In this document: positions 1 through 8,541 of the stretch, piece after piece | How positions within the stretch are numbered: the first letter of the stretch is position 1 | How the letters are laid out: the number at the start of each line of letters is the position of its first letter | Origin: Candidatus Berkelbacteria bacterium | GTDB lineage: Bacteria > Patescibacteriota > UBA1384 > JACPKC01 | Assembly: GCA_016198415.1 (NCBI GenBank) | Contig: JACQIO010000019.1 | Location: forward strand, 1-42,056 | DNA length: 42,056 nucleotides | Direction: 5' to 3' | Program-made: the position numbers and the translations under genes | The notes under the pieces: model-generated | Told to the model about the DNA's origin: nothing | Databases searched by the model: none | Seen by the model: only the letters and a program-made list of their open reading frames with translations

Positions 1-1
1 C

Positions 2-493
2 CGCCACGCCGTCAACTTTGAAGGCAACTACCTCTTCCGGACGCTCTACGCGAGACCAAGTGACGAGCCGATTGCCTACCCACCGATGCCGCACGCGATC
101 TTTTCCAGCCCTCAGGTAGGCAGCGTTGGGCCAACGGAGGAAGCGCTCATCGAGCGCGGGGTCGACTACGTTGTGGGGAAGAACAGCTACGCCGACAGCG
201 CCATGGGCATGGCACTCCGCTCCGAGTTTGGCTTTGCCAAGCTCCTCTTTGAGCGCCGAAGTCGCAAGCTCCTGGCGGCCCACATTGTTGGAGATGATGC
301 GGCCACACTAGTTCACCAGCTCATCTACGCCCTGACCTTTGACGCCACCCGCGAGAACTTGCTCGAGATGATCTACATCCACCCGGCCCTGCCAGAGGTG
401 ATCCGCAATGCCGCCATCAATGCCGACTTTTCCAAGCCCAGCCCACAAGGAGGACCAAGTGACTGGAGCCCAGTCAAAGCCCACACCACCTAA
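2..493 (+). CDS. Pyridine nucleotide-disulfide oxidoreductase (dihydrolipoamide dehydrogenase/mycothione reductase-like), C-terminal part, truncated by window edge
   Basis: Open frame from base 2; dimerisation-domain motifs AIFSSPQVGSVGPTE, KLLAAHIVGDDAATLVHQ and IHPALPEVIRNA. Confidence 0.85.
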   Translation, partial: RHAVNFEGNYLFRTLYARPSDEPIAYPPMPHAIFSSPQVGSVGPTEEALIERGVDYVVGKNSYADSAMGMALRSEFGFAKLLFERRSRKLLAAHIVGDDAATLVHQLIYALTFDATRENLLEMIYIHPALPEVIRNAAINADFSKPSPQGGPSDWSPVKAHTT

Positions 494-1934
494 GCTGTCA
501 CCCGGTCCAACGATCCTCGTCATCTTTGGGGCGACCGGCGATCTCATGGCCAAAAAGATCGCTCCGGCGCTGGCCTACCTTGAGCAGGCGGGCGAACTGC
601 CGGCGCAGTTCACCGTCGTCGGCGTCGGCCGACGAAACCTGACTGACGACGTCTTTCGCGAGCAGGTGCGGGAGTCGATTCATCACCGGGCCAGCTCGCC
701 CACCAAGACACTCGGCGCGGACTTCTTTGAGCGATTCGTCTACCACCGTGGTGAGTTTGATGACGAGGCCACCTACGCGGCGCTGGCTGAGCGCCTCGGC
801 CGGACCGATCGCACCTGGCGGGCGTGCGCCGACAAACTCTTCTACCTGGCCGTCCCGCCCGAGCTCGTGGAGGGCATCGTTGGGCACCTCCACGCCTCAG
901 GTCTGACCGACGCCTGTGCCGATGAGACCGGTTGGACCCGTGTCATCCTCGAGAAGCCTTTTGGCCGGGACTTGGCCAGCAGCGAAGCCCTCGACCGACT
1001 CGTTGGGCAACTGTTCAAGGAAGAGCAGCTCTATCGGATCGACCACTACCTCGGCAAAGACGTTCTCCAAAACATCCTCAACTTCCGATTTGCCAACCGG
1101 CTCTTTGAATCGTCGTGGCAGGTCGAGGCCATTGAGCGAATTGAGATCCGACTCCTTGAGACACTCGGCGTCGAGGATCGTGGCCCGTTCTACGATGGAG
1201 TCGGGGCGCTCCGTGACGTGGGCCAGAACCACCTGCTGGAGATGCTCGCACTCGTCACCATGGACGCACCGCAATCACTGGCTGCGGCCGACATTCGGGC
1301 CGCCCGAGCCAAGCTGCTGGCCGACGTCCGGACACCCAACGATCGAGACGTCAAGACAGGGTCTGTGCGAGCCCAGTACGACCGATACCGGTCAATCGAG
1401 GGGGTGGCGCCGGAGTCCCAGACCGAGACGTACTTCAAGCTCCGGCTGGCGATTGAGAGCGACCGCTGGCGCGGGGTCAACGTTGAGCTTGAGGCGGGCA
1501 AGCGCCTCGGCAGCGTCGACAAGGCGGTCGTCGTGACCTTTCGTCACCCCGAGCCGTGTCTCTGCTTGGCAAATCAGCACGTCCGCAACTCGGTTGAGTT
1601 CCGGCTCGAGCCCGATCCGGCGATCATTGTCCACTTCTGGGCCAAGTCGGCGGGTCTGGGTAACCAGTTCGAGCCGAAGCAGCTGACGTTCTCACTGGCT
1701 GATGAACCAGGCAGAGTCCAGTACGTAGCTGAGTACGCCCAGTTGCTGCTCGACTGCATTGCCGGTGATCAGACGAGCTTTGTCGCCACCGAAGAGCTGC
1801 GTCAGATGTGGCGAATTGTCGACCCGTTCGTTGTGGGTTGGAGTAAGAACGCGACCCCGCTGCGTCGCTACCCGCCAGACAGCGACGAGATTCGGACGAT
1901 CGCAACGAAGCAGCTTGAAGGGAGGAAGGAATGA
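459..1934 (+). CDS. zwf: Glucose-6-phosphate 1-dehydrogenase
   Basis: IFGATGDLMAKKIAPAL nucleotide-binding motif, RIDHYLGKD active site, EKPFGRDL. GTG start at 459 preceded by AAGGAGG (448-453). Confidence 0.95.
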   Translation: MTGAQSKPTPPKLSPGPTILVIFGATGDLMAKKIAPALAYLEQAGELPAQFTVVGVGRRNLTDDVFREQVRESIHHRASSPTKTLGADFFERFVYHRGEFDDEATYAALAERLGRTDRTWRACADKLFYLAVPPELVEGIVGHLHASGLTDACADETGWTRVILEKPFGRDLASSEALDRLVGQLFKEEQLYRIDHYLGKDVLQNILNFRFANRLFESSWQVEAIERIEIRLLETLGVEDRGPFYDGVGALRDVGQNHLLEMLALVTMDAPQSLAAADIRAARAKLLADVRTPNDRDVKTGSVRAQYDRYRSIEGVAPESQTETYFKLRLAIESDRWRGVNVELEAGKRLGSVDKAVVVTFRHPEPCLCLANQHVRNSVEFRLEPDPAIIVHFWAKSAGLGNQFEPKQLTFSLADEPGRVQYVAEYAQLLLDCIAGDQTSFVATEELRQMWRIVDPFVVGWSKNATPLRRYPPDSDEIRTIATKQLEGRKE

Positions 1935-2839
1935 TGACGCTCGGTATGGTCGGCCTGGGCAAGATGGGCGGCAACCTGGCGCGCCAACTGACTGGGAAGG
2001 GCTTTCACGTTGTGGGCTACAATCGGACGGTCGAGAAGACCCTGGCACTAGCGGACGAGGGCATCGAGGCCGCTATGTCGCTCGAAGCACTGGCCGCCAC
2101 GCTGCCAGCGCCACGGATCATCTGGATCATGCTGACGGCTGGCTCGGCGGTTGATGAGGCGATTGCGACGCTGCAGCCCCACCTTGAGCGTAACGACGTT
2201 ATCATCGACGGCGGGAACTCCTTCTACAAAGACGCCGTCCGTCGCGCAGCGGCGCTCACCCACCATGGCATCCGGTTCGTTGACGTCGGCGTCTCGGGCG
2301 GTCCAGCTAGGGCACTGGCCGGGGCGTGCCTCATGGTTGGCGGCGATGAGGCGACGTTTCGACAGATTGAGCCAATCATTCGCGCCGTCTCCGTGCCTGA
2401 CGGCTACGCGTTCTTTCCTGGCATCGGGACAGGCCACTTCGTCAAGATGGTTCACAACGGGATTGAGTACGGGATGATGCAGGCCATCGCCGAGGGGTTT
2501 GAAGTGATGAAGGCGAGTCACTTCAAACTCGATTTGACCAGCGTCGCGTCGGTCTATAACCACGGCAGCGTCATCGAGTCGCAGTTGGTTGGCTGGCTGA
2601 AGGATGGCTACGACCGGTTTGGTACCGATCTTGCCGACGTGAGCAGCACTGTCGCACACACTGGCGAGGGCGCCTGGACCGTGCAGACGGCTCGTGAACT
2701 GGGGGTACCGGTGCCGATCATTGAGGGAGCGCTCGCGTTCCGTAAACGGTCGGCAACTGAACCTCGGTACACGGGCAAGGTTCTCTCAGCCTTACGCGCC
2801 ATCTTTGGCGGCCATGCGGTGTGGGAACGACCCGACTGA
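1931..2839 (+). CDS. gnd: 6-phosphogluconate dehydrogenase, decarboxylating (short form)
   Basis: GLGKMGGNLARQL Rossmann motif, DGGNSFYKDA, VGVSGGPARALAGACLMVGG, KMVHNGIEYGMMQ; ATGA overlap with zwf. Confidence 0.95.
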   Translation: MMTLGMVGLGKMGGNLARQLTGKGFHVVGYNRTVEKTLALADEGIEAAMSLEALAATLPAPRIIWIMLTAGSAVDEAIATLQPHLERNDVIIDGGNSFYKDAVRRAAALTHHGIRFVDVGVSGGPARALAGACLMVGGDEATFRQIEPIIRAVSVPDGYAFFPGIGTGHFVKMVHNGIEYGMMQAIAEGFEVMKASHFKLDLTSVASVYNHGSVIESQLVGWLKDGYDRFGTDLADVSSTVAHTGEGAWTVQTARELGVPVPIIEGALAFRKRSATEPRYTGKVLSALRAIFGGHAVWERPD

Positions 2840-2855
2840 ACTCAGGCTGTCTGTT
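2780..2855 (+). repeat. Direct repeat copy A: 3' end of gnd plus downstream bases
   Basis: Ungapped match to 3824-3899, about 65 of 76 positions by hand. Confidence 0.85.
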
Positions 2856-2902
2856 TGACGAAGTTGCTCGCGTACCGTTTGGGGTCGATCTGCGCGACAC
2901 GC

Positions 2903-3733
2903 TCACTCCTCGAGCGCCTTCCGTTTCTTGCTCGGTGGTAGGAAGTTTTGGCGACTGGAGACCTTGCGACCGCTCTCCAGCTCAAGTTTCTTCCGGGCGT
3001 CGCCCGCCACGGTGCCGCCTCGCTGGGCGACGCCTCGGTTCTCGCCGAATCCCTGAGCGTCCACGTTGCGGGCGATTTCAGTCGTGGCGGCCTCGCCAAG
3101 CATCGTGAAAATCAACTCCAAGTCGCTCATGTGATCCCGCAGGTTATGCTTCTGTTTGAGCTGTTTGAACTTTTTGTACTGACTTGGCGTCATCCCAAAC
3201 GTTGCCTTGGCAATCTCGGCGGTGAGGATGCTGTACTCCTGACCTTCTTTGACGCCGCGCTCGTGCCATTCTTTCGTCAGCTCCTCACGCACGGCGATGC
3301 CCCGGACCCGCTTGTCGATCCAATCCTTCGGACGACCTTTTGCTTCATAGAGCGCCCGCATCCGCTTCATGGCCAGTTCGGGATCGTTGATCTCTTGAAT
3401 ACGCTCGTAGCCCACTTGGGCGAGCCAGCGCTTGAACGGCTCGGCCTTCGGCGAGGGGATGGACTGGATGACGCGGAGCATCGTCGTGGTGTTTGCACAG
3501 TCGGTTGCTCGCAACTTGCCATCGGGTGCACGTAGCTTGAACTGTCCGATTTTGTCGGACAGTTCAGCACCTTCTTCCTGCAACTTGCGCTTGAGGTCGG
3601 ACCAGTACTTCCGTGGACGGGCGTTGGCTGTTAGTACCTCGATCACGTCAATGACCGAGAACCACCACTCGCTTTTATGCCACGTCTTTCGGACTTCTTT
3701 GCCTTCAAACAGGGCGATGTTAGTTTCTGCCAT
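2903..3733 (-). CDS. BRO-N/DinD-like (DNA-damage-inducible protein D-type) protein
   Basis: ETNIALFEGKEVRKTWHKSEWWFSVIDVIEVLT...YWSDLKRKL; ATG at 3733 with GGAGG upstream and TATACT further upstream. Confidence 0.8.
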   Translation of the reverse strand: MAETNIALFEGKEVRKTWHKSEWWFSVIDVIEVLTANARPRKYWSDLKRKLQEEGAELSDKIGQFKLRAPDGKLRATDCANTTTMLRVIQSIPSPKAEPFKRWLAQVGYERIQEINDPELAMKRMRALYEAKGRPKDWIDKRVRGIAVREELTKEWHERGVKEGQEYSILTAEIAKATFGMTPSQYKKFKQLKQKHNLRDHMSDLELIFTMLGEAATTEIARNVDAQGFGENRGVAQRGGTVAGDARKKLELESGRKVSSRQNFLPPSKKRKALEE

Positions 3734-3823
3734 GCTTCGCCTCCAAACCTTGACTACCAACAGTATACAGACCTCCTTGCCCGTCTTCACAGCCACTGTG
3801 TGGCTGCCCCAGGTTTGCTAGGG

Positions 3824-3899
3824 GTGCTCTCAGTCCTACGCACTATGTTCGGCGGCCATGCGGCGAGGGAACGGCCCGACTGAACTCAGGGTGTCTGTT
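3824..3899 (+). repeat. Direct repeat copy B: divergent remnant of a gnd 3' end
   Basis: Encodes VLSVLRTMFGGHAARERPD-stop vs gnd VLSALRAIFGGHAVWERPD-stop. Confidence 0.85.
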
Positions 3900-3986
3900 G
3901 CCGGTGCGAGCGAGGTGGCTGTACGAAACTGCTCGAACTCACTTCCAGCGCAACCCCGCGTAATTTACGACCACCTACTCCCGAGA

Positions 3987-4027
3987 ATGCTGCGGCAGCA
4001 TGGCTGCCGCAAGCGCGTCACGCGCTT
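3987..4027. terminator. Cluster of overlapping hairpins (possible terminator/attenuator)
   Basis: ATGCTGC-G-GCAGCAT (3987-4001), TGCGGCAGC-ATG-GCTGCCGCA (3991-4011), AAGCGCG-TCA-CGCGCTT (4011-4027). Confidence 0.5.
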
Positions 4028-4140
4028 TCGTGGGCCGCAGGGAGGGGTGTGGGGCAGGAATGCGGGCCGGCGGGTGTGGGCACGGGGAACCTAGGCGCGC
4101 GGAGTATAGAGGACGGAAGAAAATCGGGTACAATACAGCT

Positions 4141-6201
4141 ATGCCAGAGACCAACGATTCGCCCTTGGATGAGGGCGACTTTCTGAAAGACAAGTACTGG
4201 GATAAAGATGAATTTCGCGTGGCGGCTGAAAAAACAGCCCGCCGCCGGCAGCGTGCCGACGAAGATAGAGCACTTCCCACCAAGCCCAGTGAACAAATCT
4301 CACTCTACCTCGCCCGGATCGAGCGAATTGTGAAGAAGTGGCCGACGACGTTTCGCGATCGCCTCTACCCCAAGCTCCTCAGCCGCCCCAAAGACATCAC
4401 CGATGAGTATCTGAAGAATGTGCTCTTTGGTGAGTTCGTCGAACAGCAAGGTTATACCGCTAACCAACTCGCCCATCCCGAGCAGGGCCCAACCTTGAAA
4501 GCAACCCTCAGGCAACAGTTCGAACACCGGTACACCAACGACACCCCGCTTGGTGACTGGCGGGTACCTGACCAACTGCGCAGCGAGAGAGTCAGGATGG
4601 CAATCCGTGATCAGGAGACGAGCCTCAATCAGTGGTTTGACTACCTGACTGGCCCCCAAGCTGAACACTACCCAGCCGCCTTTCGCTACTGGGCAATGGC
4701 CGAGGCGGTCAAGCTTGGTCCCTACGACTACGGGCGCAAGTCCTTCAATCAACGTGAGTCAGGCACGGTGACTCGTTTCCCCGAACTCGACCAGCAGGCG
4801 CTGGCGCTTATCTTCGACGAGGTCGAAAAACACCGGACTGACCAACCATCTCTGCTCGAGCTGACCGACCCCCAAGCGCAGGAGTTCAAGAAGCGCCTGC
4901 AGACTGAAAATTTTGGCAAGCTCTACAGCTGGGCGCTCGAGTACGTCAACTCGCTCCGGCTGCCAGAGGAACGGTTGGCGATCACGAGCGGCCAGTGGCG
5001 GAAATTTGCCAAAGGCTCAGATCCGAAGGCCCTCGCCGCAGCCCTCCAGGGCTTCAACACCGGCTGGTGTATCGCCGGCGAAGGGACGGCCGCGAGCTAC
5101 CTGGAAAAGTACGATGTCTGGACTTTCTTCTCAGACGACGAAGCCAATCAGTTGAAGATTCCACGGGCCACCATTGTCACCGATGGCCAGACGATCAGCG
5201 AGGTGCGAGGGATTATCAACCGCAAGGACGCCAAGCAGCACCTCGACAGCTACATCACGCCCGTTGTCGAAGCGAAGCTCGCTGAGTTGGCCGGCGGCGA
5301 TGCGTGGCAAACGACGATGGCTGACATGCGCCACCTCGCAACCCTCAAGTTGAAGTCGCTTCGCGGCGAACTGCTCGACCGGGTGGATCTCATCTTCCTC
5401 TACGAGGTCGATCGTCCTATTCGGAGTTCTGGCTACGACCGCGATCCGCGCGTTGACGAGCTGCGGGGCGGGCGTGACCCTGAAGCCGACATGCTCACCG
5501 TCTTCGACTGCACGCCCGAGCAGATCGCCCATGCGCCTGAGGCAATCACCGCTGACACCAAAGCCTACGTTGGCCCGCTCGTTCAGACTGATGCAGATGG
5601 ACGCATCGTCCCCATCTTCGATCTGCTTCAACGCTCCGTCATCGAGCACGTCTACACCCAGCCGTTTCCTGAAGGCCGGATTCAGCGCGAACGGCGGTCG
5701 TACGGCGGGCAGACCGGGGAGGAGCTCGTCGCGGAACTCGCCGAAGAACGAACACGACGAAAAACAACTGAGGGCCTCCGACCACTCACCTTCCCCGCGT
5801 GGGCCGAGTCGATGCACACCAATCCTCAATTCGAAGCGCTCCGTCAGAAAGAAGCAACAACGGACGACTTCGTTCGATTGACCGTCGGTGATCTCGGTCT
5901 CGACAACGTCACGTTTGACGAGATCAAGTCTCGAGCCCTTCAACTTGGACTTGAGCTGTGCCCATCGGATCTGGCTGCCCACATCATGATGGACTGGTCC
6001 GTGCGTGATGAGCCGCCCGGGACTTGGTTCTACGTGGCGTCAGAGCCCGTCCCCGATTCCGACGGCAAGCTGAACGTCTTCTGCTGCCACTCGCGCGAGG
6101 ACGAGCTCAGGCTCAATGGCGACTACGCCGGGCCGTCGAGCAGGTGGGCTTCCTGGCGCCCATTCCTCTTCCGTCTGCCTGCCTCGCCTGCAGGCAGGTG
6201 A
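4141..6201 (+). CDS. Large conserved hypothetical protein
   Basis: ATG at 4141 with TACAAT 6 nt upstream; distinctive FNTGWCIAGEGTAASYLEKYDVWTFF segment; long uninterrupted frame. Confidence 0.75.
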   Translation: MPETNDSPLDEGDFLKDKYWDKDEFRVAAEKTARRRQRADEDRALPTKPSEQISLYLARIERIVKKWPTTFRDRLYPKLLSRPKDITDEYLKNVLFGEFVEQQGYTANQLAHPEQGPTLKATLRQQFEHRYTNDTPLGDWRVPDQLRSERVRMAIRDQETSLNQWFDYLTGPQAEHYPAAFRYWAMAEAVKLGPYDYGRKSFNQRESGTVTRFPELDQQALALIFDEVEKHRTDQPSLLELTDPQAQEFKKRLQTENFGKLYSWALEYVNSLRLPEERLAITSGQWRKFAKGSDPKALAAALQGFNTGWCIAGEGTAASYLEKYDVWTFFSDDEANQLKIPRATIVTDGQTISEVRGIINRKDAKQHLDSYITPVVEAKLAELAGGDAWQTTMADMRHLATLKLKSLRGELLDRVDLIFLYEVDRPIRSSGYDRDPRVDELRGGRDPEADMLTVFDCTPEQIAHAPEAITADTKAYVGPLVQTDADGRIVPIFDLLQRSVIEHVYTQPFPEGRIQRERRSYGGQTGEELVAELAEERTRRKTTEGLRPLTFPAWAESMHTNPQFEALRQKEATTDDFVRLTVGDLGLDNVTFDEIKSRALQLGLELCPSDLAAHIMMDWSVRDEPPGTWFYVASEPVPDSDGKLNVFCCHSREDELRLNGDYAGPSSRWASWRPFLFRLPASPAGR
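6178..6198. repeat. CCTGCCT..AGGCAGG palindromic repeat at gene end
   Basis: CCTGCCT (6178-6184) pairs with AGGCAGG (6192-6198). Confidence 0.6.
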
Positions 6202-6212
6202 AGCGCCAGCGA

Positions 6213-6659
6213 TTAGATTCGAAATGGTGGAGACCATGGTGGTCGAACGATCACTTGAGCCAACGCAAACGCGAGCGGTGTCGTGAGCGCCAGCTCGACG
6301 AGGGGTCCGTAGGCAGATCCGCCCAACGTGGCAACGCCCGGTCGGTAGGTCCAGAGGCCAGTGTTAGTGGCCACAAGCTCACTTGCCCAACCCCAGGCCA
6401 ACCCCAGCAGGCCCACCAGCAGCAGGTCACGGCCCGTGGCCCGGGCCAGCCACGCCCAGTCGCGCTTCCAGAGAGCAAGAACGCCGTAGGCAATCCCGGC
6501 AAAGAGGGTGTCGCCGAGTGGCCCGAGGAGACAGAGTGTCCCACCCTGCCAGACCGGTGTGTAGCCCTCAAAGATTCCGAGCTGGAGATTCTCCCAGACG
6601 ACGTTTACGCCAAACTGGATCACGAGCGCGGTGACAATCAGTCGATGGAACTGCACCAT
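6213..6659 (-). CDS. Small integral membrane protein
   Basis: Hydrophobic segments; GAGGAG Shine-Dalgarno before ATG. Confidence 0.7.
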   Translation of the reverse strand: MVQFHRLIVTALVIQFGVNVVWENLQLGIFEGYTPVWQGGTLCLLGPLGDTLFAGIAYGVLALWKRDWAWLARATGRDLLLVGLLGLAWGWASELVATNTGLWTYRPGVATLGGSAYGPLVELALTTPLAFALAQVIVRPPWSPPFRI

Positions 6660-6720
6660 AGGGCCATCTCCTCTGCGGACAGGACGGGCATCGTTGCCTG
6701 ATCTTCAGGGTATCACAGAC

Positions 6721-6773
6721 AGGAATTTCGCACTTGAGAAGTGGAGGAGAACGTGAGAAAGTCCTATGAGTGA
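6721..6773 (+). promoter_or_regulatory. Inverted-repeat element with mini-ORF MEENVRKSYE-stop (6741-6773), related to the LOG-gene 5' region at 38480-38569
   Basis: AGGAATTTCGCACTT ... GTGGAGGAGAACGTGAGAAAGTCCTATGAGTGA. Confidence 0.7.
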
Positions 6774-6791
6774 AGAACAAGGATGTGCGTG

Positions 6792-7304
6792 ATGGATAAG
6801 TTCGTGCTCTGGATTGTGCTCGGGACGGTCGTGCTACTCGGCGGGCTGGTGTGGGTATCGAGTCAAGACCCCACTAAACAGCCGCCGGTTGGGCAGGAGA
6901 TCGAGATCCTCGGCCGCGAGCACATTCCGCGTGGGTCCGAGCACCCGGCCTACAACTCAAACCCGCCCACCTCGGGCTGGCACGACGCCGAGGACGCGGC
7001 CGAGAAGATCTACGACGAGCCGATCCTGGACGAGCAGGCGATCCACTCACTCGAACACGGCCGCGTCTGGGTGACGTACCGGCCAGAGAGCGTCGACGAG
7101 GCCACGCGTGGCGAGTTCGAATCCGTCATTCGACCATTCCTGAGCAAAGCCCTCCTCTCACCTCGGCCGGCCAACGACCACGCGATCGCAGCCGTCTCCT
7201 GGGGTCGAATCCAGACCTGGGAGACGTGGAACGATCAAACCAAAACTGAACTCAAGCTCTTCCTCGAGCGCAACCGCGACCGCGGACCTGAACGAGTGCC
7301 GTAA
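6792..7304 (+). CDS. DUF3105-family membrane-anchored protein
   Basis: YNSNPPTSGWH and HSLEHGRVWVTY motifs; N-terminal TM; AAGGA 8 nt before ATG at 6792. Confidence 0.85.
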   Translation: MDKFVLWIVLGTVVLLGGLVWVSSQDPTKQPPVGQEIEILGREHIPRGSEHPAYNSNPPTSGWHDAEDAAEKIYDEPILDEQAIHSLEHGRVWVTYRPESVDEATRGEFESVIRPFLSKALLSPRPANDHAIAAVSWGRIQTWETWNDQTKTELKLFLERNRDRGPERVP

Positions 7305-7319
7305 TCAGCTGTTAGGTCA

Positions 7320-8441
7320 CTACCACGTGGCCTTGATTGGTGGCGGATAGGCGTAGCCACCGGGGAAGAAGACGGCAACGTTGATCTCGACCTGCTCGCC
7401 CGCGCTCACCGGCACGTCGGTGAGCGTCGCTGACGTCTCGTTCCAGGCGCTGACCTTGTTGATGATGGCTCGATCATTGCCGGGCGGATCGATGCTCGGT
7501 TTGTACCACATTGTATTGCTGATCCCCGTCGGAGCCTGCCAGCGAATCGTGATGTCGTTGCCAGTCCGTTCATACGTAATCCCCGTTGGTGGAGCGACAA
7601 CCTCTGGGCTGTAGTTGAGGCTGGCCGTGTGCGCGACTGATTCGCCTTTGGAGTAGGTGAAGGTGTAGCTGCCGGCCACCGGCAGTCCACCGCCGGCTGG
7701 GCCATACAGTACCCAACGGCGCGTGATCTCGCCTGAGTAACTGTTGACGTTGAAGTCCTTGGCAAGGTCGTAGACCGTTCCGTTTGGCGCGGTCACCGTC
7801 ACCCGGGTCAGATCCCACAGAAAACATTCTTGGAGTGTCGCGTAGTTGGAGCCGCAGTTGACCTTGTACTCATAGCTGGCGCCGTCGTAGCCGTTCTTCG
7901 TCCAGACCTCGGCGAAGATGTCGTCGGTCGGACTCTTCTCCTTGGGTGGCGGCGGGGTGGTCGCAGCGCCACTGCCAGCTGGTGCGCCCGGATCGCCCGT
8001 ATCGTTGCTGGGCGACGAGGAGTCTGTCGATTGCGCTGGCTGACTCGACGACGTCGCAGTTTGGGCTGCCGCTGGCGTCTTCGTGGTAGTGGCTGGTGCG
8101 GGGGTCGATTCGACTGATTGCTCATCTGCCGGTGCGAGGACGTCGCGGAAACAGCCGTTCAAGATCTCTTCCTCAGCCGGTTCCATGACACGAGCCTTCG
8201 TCGCGATCTCCTGGAAGGCCACCTCGCCCAGTTGCGACTTGACGCAGTCCTGGACGCCGGCTGGTGCATTGAGGAGCGGCGGATTCTCGCCAGTCCCGGA
8301 TAGAGACGTCGGCTCGACGGTTGCGACTGGTGTCGAACGATCAGCCAACAGTCGAGGCATCACCCAAACCGTCATCGCGATGCCGAGGATCACCACTCCG
8401 GCGATCACCCAGCGAACGACGGAGAACGACGGCAGCTGCAT
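7320..8441 (-). CDS. Secreted/anchored hypothetical protein with S/T/P/A-rich linker
   Basis: N-terminal TM, Cys-bracketed DCVKSQLGEVAFQEIATKARVMEPAEEEILNGCF, low-complexity linker, C-terminal beta-rich domain; TAGACT 6 nt before ATG. Confidence 0.8.
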   Translation of the reverse strand: MQLPSFSVVRWVIAGVVILGIAMTVWVMPRLLADRSTPVATVEPTSLSGTGENPPLLNAPAGVQDCVKSQLGEVAFQEIATKARVMEPAEEEILNGCFRDVLAPADEQSVESTPAPATTTKTPAAAQTATSSSQPAQSTDSSSPSNDTGDPGAPAGSGAATTPPPPKEKSPTDDIFAEVWTKNGYDGASYEYKVNCGSNYATLQECFLWDLTRVTVTAPNGTVYDLAKDFNVNSYSGEITRRWVLYGPAGGGLPVAGSYTFTYSKGESVAHTASLNYSPEVVAPPTGITYERTGNDITIRWQAPTGISNTMWYKPSIDPPGNDRAIINKVSAWNETSATLTDVPVSAGEQVEINVAVFFPGGYAYPPPIKATW

Positions 8442-8541
8442 TCGTTCAGTCTACCGTATGCAGAGATCGTCGGTACGCTTCATCGCTCCGGTCTGTCTAG
8501 CCTTGGCCCCGCTCACATCGGCTACTTCTTTGCCCGGTCGC

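Noticed and set aside
3677-3883. 68-aa ORF ending in a gnd-like tail as a real gene
   Set aside because: Overlaps the DinD-like gene antisense; only its last ~20 codons are gnd-derived, so it is treated as a repeat remnant.
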